Origin: Thermoplasmata archaeon | GTDB taxonomy: Archaea; Thermoplasmatota; Thermoplasmata; Thermoplasmatales; Thermoplasmataceae | Assembly: GCA_021809755.1 (NCBI GenBank) | Contig: JAJZJZ010000008.1 | Span: forward strand, 1-40,175 | Direction of reading: 5' to 3' | Length of the DNA: 40,175 nt | Shown here: piece after piece, positions 23,822 to 33,400 of the stretch | How positions within the stretch are numbered: the first letter of the stretch is position 1 | How the letters are laid out: the number at the start of each line of letters is the position of its first letter | Program-made: the position numbers and the translations under genes | The notes under the pieces: model-generated | The model's database searches: none | Told to the model about the DNA's origin: nothing | What the model saw: only the letters and a program-made list of their open reading frames with translations

Positions 23822-25576
23822 ATGGGAGTAATTATTAGGGTATCAGGACCAGTGGTAATTGCAGAAGGAATAGAAAATCAGAGAATGTATGATGTAGTAA
23901 AGGTAGGCCAGATGGGTCTTGTTGGGGAAATAATCAAGATCTCTGGAAATGAGGCCACGGTTCAGGTTTATGAGGATACCACTGGGATAAGACCTGGTGA
24001 GCCTGTGGAATCCACAGGAAAACCTTTATCAGTTGAACTAGGGCCTGGCTTGCTTAAATCCATATATGATGGTATACAGAGACCACTGGATGTCATAAGA
24101 GAAAAGACGGGAGATTTCATAATGAGAGGATATACGGCACCTCCACTGGATCAGGACAAAAAATGGGATTTCAAAGCAACCGTATCCAAGGGCACAAAGG
24201 TTGGTCAGGGCGATATAATTGGTGAAGTGCAGGAGACCTCACTTATTCTTCACAAAATAATGGTTCCATTAGGAATGTCAGGAGAGATTACAGAAATTTC
24301 ATCAGGATCATTCAACATAACAGAAACTATTGCTAAATTGAAAACTGACTCTGGTATTGTAGATTTGAGATTAAAGCAGGAATGGCCTGTCAGGGTCTCA
24401 AGAAGAGTTCAAAACAAACTTCCACCACAGATACCTCTGATTACAGGGCAGAGAGTTATAGACAGCTTATTCCCAGTGGCAAAGGGAGGAACCGTTGCTG
24501 TTCCAGGCCCATTTGGTAGTGGAAAAACAGTCGTCCAGCATCAGCTTTCAAAATGGGCTGACAGTGATATTGTGGTATATGTTGGATGCGGAGAAAGAGG
24601 AAATGAGATGACTGAGATCCTCACGACCTTTCCAGAGCTTCAGGACCCAAAGAGCGGAAAACCTCTCATGGAAAGAACCATACTGATTGCAAACACCTCC
24701 AATATGCCCGTGGCTGCAAGAGAAGCAAGCATTTACACAGGCATTACCATTGCGGAGTATTACAGAGATATGGGATACGGTATAGCACTAATGGCTGACA
24801 GTACATCCAGATGGGCTGAGGCTCTCAGAGAAATTTCCGGGAGACTTGAAGAAATGCCCGGTGAAGAGGGATATCCTGCATATCTTGGAAGAAGGCTTTC
24901 AGAATTTTATGAAAGATCCGGGAATTCAAGGGTATTTGGGTTGCCTGAGAGGATCGGATCAATCACAATAGTTGGGGCGGTTTCACCCCCGGGAGGAGAT
25001 ATCTCGGAACCGGTATCACAGAATACGTTGAGGGTTACAAGGGTGTTCTGGGCACTAGATGCTTCCCTTGCATCAAGAAGACATTTCCCTTCAATAAACT
25101 GGCTTAACAGCTATTCACTATATCAGAATGAGCTTCTGCCATGGTTTTCAAAAAACGTCTCTGAAAACTGGCCGCAGATATATAAAAATTCAATGGCAAT
25201 CCTGCAGAAGGAGGCTGAATTGCAGGAGGTTGTGCAGCTTGTGGGTTACGATGCTCTTCCTGACAGGGAAAAGGTTGTCCTTGACACTGCCAGAATGATA
25301 AGGGAAGATTTCCTCCAGCAGAGTGCCTTTGACGAAATAGATCAATACTGTTCAATGAATAAGCAGTTCCTGATGCTCCAGAGTATACTGTATCTTGGGG
25401 ATATGGAAGACCAGGCAGTTTCTAAAGGAGCTCAGATGGCAACTCTACAGAAGATGAAATGCAGAAACCTTATCTCAAGGATGAAAGAGGTAAGAGATCC
25501 TGATTTCCAGAAATATCATGATGAGATGAAAGAGAGCATTGCTCAGGAAGTTAAGAAAGTCTTGGAGAGTGTGTAA
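23822..25576 (+). CDS. atpA: A-type ATP synthase catalytic subunit A
   Basis: The 584-aa catalytic subunit contains the P-loop GPFGSGKTV (about 228-236), the catalytic GERGNEMTE, the long non-homologous insertion typical of A subunits (about 110-200), [27 protein letters not shown] and the C-terminal helical bundle. Length is that of an intein-free protein. An intein is documented in the A subunit of Thermoplasma species; here the P-loop region is uninterrupted. It is 4 nt after F and 1 nt before B. Confidence 0.97.
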   Translation: MGVIIRVSGPVVIAEGIENQRMYDVVKVGQMGLVGEIIKISGNEATVQVYEDTTGIRPGEPVESTGKPLSVELGPGLLKSIYDGIQRPLDVIREKTGDFIMRGYTAPPLDQDKKWDFKATVSKGTKVGQGDIIGEVQETSLILHKIMVPLGMSGEITEISSGSFNITETIAKLKTDSGIVDLRLKQEWPVRVSRRVQNKLPPQIPLITGQRVIDSLFPVAKGGTVAVPGPFGSGKTVVQHQLSKWADSDIVVYVGCGERGNEMTEILTTFPELQDPKSGKPLMERTILIANTSNMPVAAREASIYTGITIAEYYRDMGYGIALMADSTSRWAEALREISGRLEEMPGEEGYPAYLGRRLSEFYERSGNSRVFGLPERIGSITIVGAVSPPGGDISEPVSQNTLRVTRVFWALDASLASRRHFPSINWLNSYSLYQNELLPWFSKNVSENWPQIYKNSMAILQKEAELQEVVQLVGYDALPDREKVVLDTARMIREDFLQQSAFDEIDQYCSMNKQFLMLQSILYLGDMEDQAVSKGAQMATLQKMKCRNLISRMKEVRDPDFQKYHDEMKESIAQEVKKVLESV

Positions 25577-25577
25577 T

Positions 25578-26960
25578 ATGGTTAAAGTAGGCTACAGAAG
25601 CATTAAGGAGATCAGCGGACCATTACTTTTTGTGGAGGGTATTAGCAATGCAGGTTACAATGAAATGGTATCCATTGAGACGCCAGACGGCCAAATTAGA
25701 TCAGGTCAGGTTCTTGATACTCGTAAAGGCATGGCGGTCGTACAGGTCTTCGGACCAACAACAGGTATAGACAATAAGAATACAGTCGTTCGTTTTACTG
25801 GAGAAGCTTCCAGAATATCTGTTTCAGATTCAATCCTTGGGAGAATCTTCAATGGTCTTGGAGAACCTATTGATCAGGGACCGGCTATTGTATCAAAGGA
25901 GAAACTTGAGATTGTCGGTAGTTCAATGAACCCCTATTCAAGGGAAGAACCTTCAGAATTCATTCAGACCGGTATTTCAACAATTGACGGAATGAACACT
26001 TTGGTTAGAGGACAGAAACTCCCCATATTCTCAGGTTCCGGTCTTTCACACAATATGCTGGCTGCGCAGATTGCCAGACAGGCAAAGGTTATTGGCAAGG
26101 ATGAGGGGTTTGCCGTCATATTTGGGGCAATGGGAATAACCAGCGAGGAGGCAAATTATTTCATAAATGAGTTTAGAAACACGGGAGCCCTTTCAAGGGC
26201 TGCAATTTACCTTAATCTATCCTCCGATCCATCCATGGAAAGAATAATACTTCCAAGGGTGGCTTTGACGGCTGCAGAATTTCTGGCATATCACAGTGAA
26301 TACCACGTCCTTGTAATTCTTACGGATATGACCAACTACTGCGAAGCCCTGAGGGAAATTTCTTCTGCAAGGGAAGAGGTTCCCGGAAGGAGAGGTTTTC
26401 CAGGATACATGTATACCGATCTAAGCATGATTTATGAGAGAGCCGGGAAGATAAGGGGAAGAAACGGCTCCATTACACAGATTCCAATCCTTACCATGCC
26501 GGGTGACGACATTACCAATCCTATCCCTGATTTGACCGGCTATATAACAGAAGGTCAGATTGTTATGAGCAGAGATCTCCAGAGAAAAGGCATATATCCG
26601 CCTGTTGACGTTCTTCCATCACTTTCAAGACTTATGAATCAGGGAATCGGTAAAGGAAGAACAAGAGAGGATCACAGAGGGGTTGCTGATCAGTTATATT
26701 CGGCCTATGCAAATGGTAAAGACCTTAGATCACTCAGCGCAATTGTAGGAGAAGAATCACTGGGAGCCAATGATCGATTATATCTCAAGTTTGCCGAGGA
26801 GTTCGAGAAAAGGTATGTTGCTCAGGGTCTCAATGAGGATAGAACCATAGAGGCTACTCTAGGAATAAGTTATGATCTTCTCTCAGAATTGCCTGAGGAG
26901 GATATGAAGAGACTCAAGAGGGAACATATCTCAAAATACGGTAAATGGAAGAGTAACTAA
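25578..26960 (+). CDS. atpB: A-type ATP synthase regulatory subunit B
   Basis: The 460-aa non-catalytic nucleotide-binding subunit begins [18 protein letters not shown] and includes [36 protein letters not shown] (the degenerate P-loop without the GKT of subunit A) and [21 protein letters not shown]. The frame is open upstream to ATG 25539, but that extension lies inside atpA and adds a basic segment foreign to the family. ATG 25578, preceded by GGAGAG, is the start. Subunit D follows after 1 nt. Confidence 0.96.
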   Translation: MVKVGYRSIKEISGPLLFVEGISNAGYNEMVSIETPDGQIRSGQVLDTRKGMAVVQVFGPTTGIDNKNTVVRFTGEASRISVSDSILGRIFNGLGEPIDQGPAIVSKEKLEIVGSSMNPYSREEPSEFIQTGISTIDGMNTLVRGQKLPIFSGSGLSHNMLAAQIARQAKVIGKDEGFAVIFGAMGITSEEANYFINEFRNTGALSRAAIYLNLSSDPSMERIILPRVALTAAEFLAYHSEYHVLVILTDMTNYCEALREISSAREEVPGRRGFPGYMYTDLSMIYERAGKIRGRNGSITQIPILTMPGDDITNPIPDLTGYITEGQIVMSRDLQRKGIYPPVDVLPSLSRLMNQGIGKGRTREDHRGVADQLYSAYANGKDLRSLSAIVGEESLGANDRLYLKFAEEFEKRYVAQGLNEDRTIEATLGISYDLLSELPEEDMKRLKREHISKYGKWKSN

Positions 26961-26961
26961 A

Positions 26962-27597
26962 ATGCCATCAATGGAAATCAGACCGACAAGGATTGAACTC
27001 ATCAAGCTGAGGAAGAGGATCAAGCTCTCAAAGAGGGGTCTGGATCTTCTGAAAATGAAAAGATCAGCCCTTGTTATGGAATTTCTCAAACTTGCTGCTG
27101 AGATCAGAGGTTTAAGGGAAAACCTCAGAAAAGATGTGGAAGAGGCCCTGAACTCAATGATCAATGCAGAAATTGCATCTGGAATGATGACCATTGAACG
27201 TATAGCATACATGTCGGGAGAATCAAATGTTGGGATCAAACCTAAAAATGTAATGGGTGTGAGAATTCCAGTTCTTAATATCGATTACGAAAAGGCCGTC
27301 CTCTCTGAGCAGTATCGTGCCCTTTCTGTTCCAATTCCAGTGGATGAGGCAATTTCAAAATTTGAGAAATTATTCAAATCGCTCATAAATGTTGCAGAAA
27401 AAGAAAACTCAATGAGGAGACTACTCCATGAAATTGACAGGACAAAAAGAAGATCAAACGCCATTGAAAACATCCTGATTCCAAATCTTAATGCCCAGGC
27501 GAAATACATTAGAATGCGCCTTGATGAAATGGAGAGAGATACATTCACAACATTGAAGATTGTGAAAAAGAAAATAACCTCGGGTGATATTGATTAA
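26962..27597 (+). CDS. atpD: A-type ATP synthase subunit D (central rotor)
   Basis: A 211-aa protein of two long antiparallel helices (about 5-75 and 125-205) forming the rotor shaft inside the A3B3 head. The N-terminal RPTRIELIKLRKRIKLSKRG and the C-terminal ARRTKRRSNAIENILIP-like segment DRTKRRSNAIENILIPNL are diagnostic. It ends 13 nt before an extra 45-codon membrane-peptide ORF. Confidence 0.93.
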   Translation: MPSMEIRPTRIELIKLRKRIKLSKRGLDLLKMKRSALVMEFLKLAAEIRGLRENLRKDVEEALNSMINAEIASGMMTIERIAYMSGESNVGIKPKNVMGVRIPVLNIDYEKAVLSEQYRALSVPIPVDEAISKFEKLFKSLINVAEKENSMRRLLHEIDRTKRRSNAIENILIPNLNAQAKYIRMRLDEMERDTFTTLKIVKKKITSGDID

Positions 27598-27610
27598 CGT
27601 TAATGGTATC

Positions 27611-27748
27611 ATGAAAAAGAGAAGTTATTCAGGCCCACTCAATGAGTCCCAGATAAGATTCATGAGATACAGGCTTATCCTTCTGGCAGTAAGGGTTTCA
27701 GTAGTAATACTTGCCATTGCACTGGTGGTGATAATATATGGTAAATGA
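27611..27748 (+). CDS. 45-aa single-helix membrane protein inside the ATPase operon
   Basis: ATG 27611 to TGA 27748 lies 13 nt after atpD and overlaps the start of the next gene (ATG 27738) by 11 nt, so it is in phase with operon architecture. The product has a basic N-terminus (MKKRSYSG), a polar stretch, then a hydrophobic helix of about 22 residues (from RLILLAV to VVIIYG) ending in Lys. I know of no assigned subunit at this position. It could be an accessory or assembly subunit of the Ao sector, comparable in size to small V-ATPase membrane subunits; that is inference. A chance ORF is unlikely, given its exact packing between genes and the membrane-protein composition. Confidence 0.65.
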   Translation: MKKRSYSGPLNESQIRFMRYRLILLAVRVSVVILAIALVVIIYGK

Positions 27749-28061
27749 AATTGAGGAACTTAAAGCCATAAAAGAGGCTGAAGAGAGGAGCAGGAAGCAG
27801 ATTGCTGATGAAGAGCTGAAGTGCAGGGATGCCATTAATGCTGCCAAGAAAGACAGAGAAGAAAAGCTGAAGTCACTAACCGCAAAGATGGCCATTGAAA
27901 GAAATGAAAAGGTGATCTCCCTTAAGACAGAGATGGATAAGATAAGGGAAAAGGAGATAAAAAAGACGAAAGCGGAAACCTCAGCAATGAAATTTAAGGG
28001 CACTGATGATGAACTTTACGAATATGCCACTGAAAGGTTAAAAGAAATCATAAGGGAATAG
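27738..28061 (+). CDS. atpH: A-type ATP synthase subunit H (peripheral-stalk coiled coil)
   Basis: The 107-aa, highly charged protein is nearly one continuous coiled coil (about 1-85), as expected for the H/G stalk subunit that pairs with E and connects it to subunit I. A short C-terminal segment (DDELYEYATERLKEII) follows. In many euryarchaea this gene is first in the operon next to subunit I; here it is next to I but at the operon end. The overlap with the 45-aa ORF suggests translational coupling. Confidence 0.82.
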   Translation: MVNEIEELKAIKEAEERSRKQIADEELKCRDAINAAKKDREEKLKSLTAKMAIERNEKVISLKTEMDKIREKEIKKTKAETSAMKFKGTDDELYEYATERLKEIIRE

Positions 28062-28065
28062 ATCT

Positions 28066-30009
28066 ATGTTTAAGCCTACGGAAATGAGCAGGGTAATGAT
28101 AATCGTCTCAAGGTCAAGGAAAGACGAAGTGCTGACTCTGTTCCATGATCTCAGGACAATACAGTTTGAAGATATCTCCCAAGAATTCAAGGTTCAGTTT
28201 AATGGAGTTTCCTCTGACGAGAGAAAGGATGAGATATTCAATCTGCTGAACAGGTTCAGGAATTATCTATCTGCGCTTCCTCCAGCCCCGATTCAAAAAA
28301 AGGCACTTTTCAGCAATCCGGATGATGTTATCAGGGCTGCGAAAGAGATAGATATTGACACCGAGATGAACTTTGCAAGACGACGTCTGGAGGACCTAAA
28401 CACAGATCTGAAGGATATCAATAACAGGTTAACCGTCGCCAGAAGGCTGGAGCCTCTTGGCCTTGACCTTGAAATTTTCAATAATTCTGTCATATCTTCA
28501 TATATCATAGAGAAGAAGTCACAGAGTCTGGAAGGAGAGTTGAGATCAGTTTTAAAGGAGCCATTTATCATAAACATCAATGAGCTTTATCTTGCAGTCT
28601 CGGTTCTGAAGGATGATGAACCTGCCCTTGCAAAGATGGTATCTGAACAGGGTTTGCAAATGGTTCATATCCCTTCAATGGAGGGTTCTCCTGTTCAATA
28701 TGCCAAAATGCTTGATGAGAGAAAGAAGACTGTAACTACTGAGATAGCAGAGGTAAAGGAAGATCTCAAGGAGCTTTCACAAAATTATTATGAAAGGATT
28801 GCCATCATTGCCGAGGCACTGGAGATAGAGGCAAAAAAGCTGGAGCTTCTATCAAAGTTCCCCTCATCAGATTCGATTTTTGCAGCTGAAGGCTGGATTC
28901 CAAGTGATAATATCCCTTCGCTTGAAAGTGAAATTTCAAAATCAACCGAAGGAATGTATATCCTCAAAATCATTGAAACGGAAGAAAAACCTCCAACATT
29001 ACTGAAAAATCCACACAGGTTTAAAGTTTTTGAATTTTTCATAAAGTTCTATTCCCTGCCTCAGGAAACCGAAATAGATCCAACCATTGTTTTTGCTCTG
29101 GCATTTCCAATCTTCTTTGGAATAATGGTGGGAGACTTCGGCTATGGACTCATAATTCTCCTCGGATCGTTATGGGTCATCAGAAGGCTCAATACCCCCG
29201 GCCCCCATGTAAGACTTCCAGGGTCCATTACAAGATTCGTATCCACGATCCTGTCACCATCCCAGATGAAGATTCTGGCTAAGGCTCTGATACCCGGATC
29301 AATAGCCGCAATGATTGCTGGAATCGTCTTTAACTCCTTCTTCGGGTTTACATTCATGCCTGCACAGATCTTTGGATACCACATAACATATTTCAGCCCA
29401 TTGCAATCTGCTGGAAAAATGCTCCTCTTTTCAGGGTACTTCGGCCTGTTCATGATTACCCTTGGATACGTCATGGGAATAATCAATGAATCAAACCATG
29501 GTGAAAAAAAGGGGATAGTGGGAAAAGTTGGATGGCTCATGTTTGTATGGAGCGTTTCCATTTACGGTCTTTCTCTCCTGCATAGGTATAATGTAAGTCT
29601 TATATCCAATCCCTACGCTGCGCTTGATATAGCCATACTTGTCGCTGGAATACTTTTGATCCTTTACGGAGAGGGTGGAAGGGCAGCTGTGGAAATTCCA
29701 TCAATCATAAGCCATGTTCTTTCCTATACAAGGATACTAGGAGTTCTTCTTGCAACAGTTGTTCTTTCTGAACTAGTAGATGGGGTGTTTATTGCCAATT
29801 CTTCCGGTTCAATTCCCCTCATTATTGTTGGCGTAATAGTTCTCATTATAGGTCAGCTCTTTACCCTTATTCTTGCCATCTTTGAACCGGGAATTCAGGG
29901 GGCAAGACTGATTTATGTGGAGTTCTTCTCAAAGTTCTATAGAGGCAATGGAAGGCCATTCATCCCCTTTGGTACAAGCAGGAAATACACAGAAAAAGTT
30001 TACAAATAG
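28066..30009 (+). CDS. atpI: A-type ATP synthase subunit I (membrane stator, a subunit)
   Basis: The 647-aa subunit has a soluble N-terminal half (about 1-325) with two long coiled-coil segments that bind E/H, and a C-terminal membrane half with about seven or eight helices (from FALAFPIFFGIMVGDFGYGLIIL onwards). The essential arginine of the ion half-channel is Arg556 in the HVLSYTRILGVLLA helix. It closes the operon and converges on the gene at 30014 with a 4-bp gap. Confidence 0.95.
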   Translation: MFKPTEMSRVMIIVSRSRKDEVLTLFHDLRTIQFEDISQEFKVQFNGVSSDERKDEIFNLLNRFRNYLSALPPAPIQKKALFSNPDDVIRAAKEIDIDTEMNFARRRLEDLNTDLKDINNRLTVARRLEPLGLDLEIFNNSVISSYIIEKKSQSLEGELRSVLKEPFIININELYLAVSVLKDDEPALAKMVSEQGLQMVHIPSMEGSPVQYAKMLDERKKTVTTEIAEVKEDLKELSQNYYERIAIIAEALEIEAKKLELLSKFPSSDSIFAAEGWIPSDNIPSLESEISKSTEGMYILKIIETEEKPPTLLKNPHRFKVFEFFIKFYSLPQETEIDPTIVFALAFPIFFGIMVGDFGYGLIILLGSLWVIRRLNTPGPHVRLPGSITRFVSTILSPSQMKILAKALIPGSIAAMIAGIVFNSFFGFTFMPAQIFGYHITYFSPLQSAGKMLLFSGYFGLFMITLGYVMGIINESNHGEKKGIVGKVGWLMFVWSVSIYGLSLLHRYNVSLISNPYAALDIAILVAGILLILYGEGGRAAVEIPSIISHVLSYTRILGVLLATVVLSELVDGVFIANSSGSIPLIIVGVIVLIIGQLFTLILAIFEPGIQGARLIYVEFFSKFYRGNGRPFIPFGTSRKYTEKVYK

Positions 30010-30013
30010 CTGC

Positions 30014-30646
30014 TCAAATCAACCTTTCATCTTCCGGAATTCTAATAAAATTCATGAGCATTGATGGATCAGCACTGAACCTTTTCCTTACAACGGCAAA
30101 CTTCTTTCCTTTAATGGGTTTTAGCTTGATTTTTGATTCCCTTTCAGCTCTCCGGTAAATGCCTTTTATCTGGAATTTCAAGTTTCTCAGATCTGCATTG
30201 CCACTGTTTAAATGTAGTCTGTTGAGAACTGCATAACCCCTGTTGTTCTTATTCATTATGACTATCTCATAACCTATTTCTGAGTTTTCAGTTGCAGAGG
30301 CAATCATGGATATATTCTGCAGAAGTGCAGGGTAATAGAAGATTCCTGAACTTTTCTTTATTTTCAGACGGTATACTGCCATAATTGACTGTTCCTGAAG
30401 AAGAGGATTTTCAATTGGATCGGTTCTGCATGGGTACAATCTTGTGAAGAATGATTCCAGCATTTGCATTGATCCCTCACTGCTGCTGCAGATGTAAAAT
30501 GTGATTTTATCCCGGCTGCTCTTTATAAGAAATCTGTTTATCTCATTTTTTTCAGGTATCATAAGGTATGACATTGCTCTGTACCTGAACAGGTCGGTCT
30601 TTGGATAATGTTGCGTGAACGTTATCTTCTTCCAGCTCTCTATCAC
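30014..30646 (-). CDS. Unknown 210-aa protein
   Basis: I do not recognise the family. The protein is soluble, alternating beta strands and helices (FRYRAMSYLMIPEKNEI, DKITFYICSSSEGSM, ESFFTRLYPCRTDP), and basic near the C-terminus (RRAERESKIKLKPIKGKKF). The layout weakly resembles the N-terminal domain of HerA/VirB4-like ATPases without the motor domain; this is speculative. The start is GTG 30646, 9 nt after the aminotransferase stop, so the two genes form an operon. A longer form is excluded by the upstream gene. Confidence 0.6.
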   Translation of the reverse strand: MIESWKKITFTQHYPKTDLFRYRAMSYLMIPEKNEINRFLIKSSRDKITFYICSSSEGSMQMLESFFTRLYPCRTDPIENPLLQEQSIMAVYRLKIKKSSGIFYYPALLQNISMIASATENSEIGYEIVIMNKNNRGYAVLNRLHLNSGNADLRNLKFQIKGIYRRAERESKIKLKPIKGKKFAVVRKRFSADPSMLMNFIRIPEDERLI

Positions 30647-30655
30647 AAATACACC

Positions 30656-31696
30656 CTAAAGATATTTTGAAATGTCTTCCAGGGCAGATTTCAATTCTTC
30701 TTCCCTTCCGGTTATGCACAATCTGAAGCCATTTTTCAACCCAAAATAAACACCAGGCGTCAGAAGGATCTTTTCCTTTTCCATGATTTCTGATGATAGT
30801 TCATACCCATCTTTGTTTGTGTAGATAAAACAAAAAGAGGCATTTCCTGGATCGGTGGCTTTGATGCCGTATTTCTTTGCAAATGATCTTATCTGTTCAC
30901 GATTTCTTTCTATTCGTCCCTTTGCCTTTTCTATGAAATGCTCCCTGTTTTTCAGAATCTGATTCCCTATCCACAATGAATACATTGGAAGCGAACCAGA
31001 GGTGATCATCTTCAGTGCCTGTATTCTCCTTGCAACATCCTTCTTAGCCATTATCCATCCAAGTCTGAGTGCCCCGGCACCATAAAATTTTGTTGCCGTA
31101 ACGGATGTGATAATTTCCGGATGATCGCTAAACATGGTATAAGCTTCCTTATTGAAGGAAAAATCCCTGAATGCCTCATCTACGAAGAGCTTTTCCGGAC
31201 TATCTTCAATTACCATTCTGATTCCATCGCTAATAGCTGCACTACCGGTTGGGTTGTTTGGATTTGATATGAGAACATGATCTGTTGCTTTGTTGAATTC
31301 CTGCTGGATCTCCTCACCGTTAACAAGAATGGTTTTTGTCCCTATTGAATGCGGTGCACGGAACATTGGCTCATATTCTGGAACTGGTATTAGCGCCCTC
31401 CCCAATGGATTTCTAAAATAAAGAGCTGCAAGAAATATTGCCTCTGAACCGCCGGTGGTAAATACAATTTCATCTTTCTTAACGCCGTAAAGATCAGAAA
31501 TTGTTTCCCTGAGTTTCGAATCAACTGAACCTGCATCATCCATGAATTTACTAAAGCTTGTTTCAATACCAAAATCATGAGGATTATATTCGCTCATTCC
31601 ACTTAGAGCCAGGTTTATCCTGCATTTTTTTGAATTTGAAATAATCCAGTTAAAAATATTTTGGGTGAAATCAGGTTCTTTGTATTCAATTACCAT
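30656..31696 (-). CDS. Class I/II PLP-dependent aminotransferase
   Basis: A 346-aa fold-type I aminotransferase, probably acting on amino acids, histidinol-phosphate or related substrates. Signatures are TTGGSEAIFLA (cofactor phosphate contact), NPNNPTG at 145-151, Asp173 in FVDEAFRDF, the PLP-lysine Lys203 in TATKFYGAG and Arg211 in LRLGW, plus a C-terminal substrate-carboxylate Arg in FRLCITG. The compact length resembles HisC/threonine-phosphate decarboxylase-type enzymes; the substrate cannot be chosen from sequence. It is upstream of the unknown 210-aa gene. Confidence 0.85.
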   Translation of the reverse strand: MVIEYKEPDFTQNIFNWIISNSKKCRINLALSGMSEYNPHDFGIETSFSKFMDDAGSVDSKLRETISDLYGVKKDEIVFTTGGSEAIFLAALYFRNPLGRALIPVPEYEPMFRAPHSIGTKTILVNGEEIQQEFNKATDHVLISNPNNPTGSAAISDGIRMVIEDSPEKLFVDEAFRDFSFNKEAYTMFSDHPEIITSVTATKFYGAGALRLGWIMAKKDVARRIQALKMITSGSLPMYSLWIGNQILKNREHFIEKAKGRIERNREQIRSFAKKYGIKATDPGNASFCFIYTNKDGYELSSEIMEKEKILLTPGVYFGLKNGFRLCITGREEELKSALEDISKYL

Positions 31697-31734
31697 TTAA
31701 TCATATTACAACAAGAAAAAAAAGGTATTGGTGT

Positions 31735-32379
31735 TTATTGGACGATGAATGAACCAGTCATCCATCCGGGAGTTACCATTGCTCCTCCCCATCCACTTGC
31801 ACCTGAACCACAGTCTGCTTCACACTGCCATGTGAAATATCCTGCTCCCTGTGTGGTAAATGTTGTATAAACTGTTGATTCATATGGGCTTGGCACATTT
31901 AGTATTTCCTGATTGTTCTTGTTGAAGAGAGTGAATGTGTGTGCAATGGATACTGCTGATACTTGATGGGTATATGATCCAACGGTACTGCTCTGGTTGG
32001 TAACATGTGCATTGGTCTGATTCACTATTAATTCCATGTTGTTTTGTGTGCCCATTACATTGAGATATTGAGATGGGGCTGTTGCATTTCCATTATCATA
32101 ATCTATTATGGTAAGGTGGATTGTTGCATATGAAGGCACATAAATATTGGCCGAACTTACAAGCTGGTTCCCCTCGAGGACATAATATCTAGGCTGAGAT
32201 GTTATGCTTGAGTTATAATAGTTCTGGTGCGTTATTACAATCGTAAGGTTGTAGCTCGAAGTTGAAGCACTGGGTGCAGCTGTGTTGTGCCCTGCATTTC
32301 CCACAACATACATTCCTGCACCAAATACAAGGAATGTCGCGATTATAATTGCCATAAACATCTGGTCTGAAACTTTCAT
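31735..32379 (-). CDS. Membrane-anchored cupredoxin, CuA-like (COX2-related)
   Basis: One N-terminal helix (about 8-27) anchors a 185-residue extracytoplasmic domain rich in Asn, Ser, Thr and Tyr, normal for an acidophile surface protein. The C-terminus has the cupredoxin/COX2 layout: His147 (IAHTFTL), a beta region, then Cys186-x3-Cys190 in FTWQCEADCGSG. In a canonical CuA site the second His is 4 residues and the Met 7 residues after the second Cys; here they are Ala194 and Trp197, with Met201 and Met207 further on. The copper centre is therefore altered or lost. A TATA-like element lies at 32405-32414. No oxidase subunit I is nearby. Alternative: a sulfocyanin-like blue copper protein. Confidence 0.7.
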   Translation of the reverse strand: MKVSDQMFMAIIIATFLVFGAGMYVVGNAGHNTAAPSASTSSYNLTIVITHQNYYNSSITSQPRYYVLEGNQLVSSANIYVPSYATIHLTIIDYDNGNATAPSQYLNVMGTQNNMELIVNQTNAHVTNQSSTVGSYTHQVSAVSIAHTFTLFNKNNQEILNVPSPYESTVYTTFTTQGAGYFTWQCEADCGSGASGWGGAMVTPGWMTGSFIVQ

Positions 32380-32404
32380 TTTATCACAATTAATAATCTC
32401 AAAA

Positions 32405-32414
32405 AAATATATAT
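32405..32414 (-). promoter_or_regulatory. TATA element of the cupredoxin gene
   Basis: The minus strand reads ATATATATTT, centred about 30 bp before ATG 32379, leaving a leader of only a few nucleotides. Confidence 0.4.
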
Positions 32415-32440
32415 GGTGTTACCCTTAATTGTTAGGGTTA

Positions 32441-33400
32441 TTAATTCATAATCTGTTGTAATGATTCCTGTACCGCCTTTATTACCGCCTCATCGCTGCT
32501 ATATCGGTTCTTCCAGCCCATTGCTGTCATCTTATCTGTGGAGAGAAATGCATGTTTTATATCTCCCTTCCATCCTCTTCCTTCAGGACCGCCTGTAAAC
32601 TTCATTGGTATGCCTTTTAAACCCATCTGCTCAATTACGGTTTCTGCAATCTTCCTCACTGAAGTGACTTCTGAATTTCCCAGGTTTACTATGTCAGTCT
32701 TTTTTGTTTCGTTGAAGATGTGGATCATTGCGTTCACGCAATCGTCGACGTGGATGTATGACTTACTCTGCGTTCCGTCCCCAAGTATTTCCAGCTCCTT
32801 GTTATTCTTTTTAAGCTTATTGATAAAATCAAAGATTACTCCATGGGTTGAGTTTCTTCCCACTACGTTTGCAAACCTGAATATTGAGGCTTTAATGCCA
32901 TGGTAATGTGAATATGAAGATATGAAGCCCTCGCAGGCAAGTTTGGAAGCCCCGTAAGATGAAATTGGAAGGCATGGGCCAAATGTTTCAGGTGTCGGAA
33001 GGATTTCGGTATCTCCTGTCACTGCGGAGGTTGATGCAAATATCATTTCCTTTACGCCTTTTTCTTTCATGAATTCAAGGAGATTGAACGTTCCAATGAC
33101 ATTCGTGTCAAGGGAAAATTTATGGTCAACTGCCCCCTGCCTTACATCAGAATCTGCGGCAAGATGAATTACCATATCAAATTCTCCCATACCATGAAAG
33201 GATTCTGCTTTTCTAAGGTCTTTCTTTATCAATTTGACCTTCCCTGCCTTTATAAGATCTGATAGAAATTCTTCTTTACCCCCTGAAAGATTGTCAATAA
33301 TTGTTATTTCATTTCCATCATATATCTTTCTGATGAAATTAGAACCTATGAAGCCGCAACCTCCCGTAAAGAGAATTTTCTTTCCTGTGATCTTGTCCAT
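32441..33400 (-). CDS. NAD-dependent nucleotide-sugar epimerase/dehydratase
   Basis: A 319-aa extended short-chain dehydrogenase (GalE/UDP-glucose 4-epimerase-like). The NAD+ motif GGCGFIGS (13-20), HLAADSDVR, the catalytic serine region FASTSAVTGD, and the Tyr149-x3-Lys153 pair in YGASK are intact, as is RFANVVGRNSTHGVI. It probably makes activated sugars for surface glycans. A TATA-like TTAAATT (33424-33430) is about 26 bp from ATG 33400, predicting a leaderless mRNA. Confidence 0.9.
   Translation of the reverse strand: MDKITGKKILFTGGCGFIGSNFIRKIYDGNEITIIDNLSGGKEEFLSDLIKAGKVKLIKKDLRKAESFHGMGEFDMVIHLAADSDVRQGAVDHKFSLDTNVIGTFNLLEFMKEKGVKEMIFASTSAVTGDTEILPTPETFGPCLPISSYGASKLACEGFISSYSHYHGIKASIFRFANVVGRNSTHGVIFDFINKLKKNNKELEILGDGTQSKSYIHVDDCVNAMIHIFNETKKTDIVNLGNSEVTSVRKIAETVIEQMGLKGIPMKFTGGPEGRGWKGDIKHAFLSTDKMTAMGWKNRYSSDEAVIKAVQESLQQIMN

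Noticed and set aside
25539-25577. N-terminal extension of ATPase subunit B
   Set aside because: It lies inside atpA in another frame and encodes a basic segment not found in the family; ATG 25578 with GGAGAG upstream is the natural start.
29142-29561. 139-codon open frame antisense to atpI
   Set aside because: It is the complement of membrane-helix coding sequence of a clear gene, has a Pro/Met-rich composition, and no family resemblance.
32538-32906. 122-codon open frame antisense to the epimerase gene
   Set aside because: The opposite strand encodes an intact SDR protein with all catalytic motifs; the antisense product has no recognisable features.
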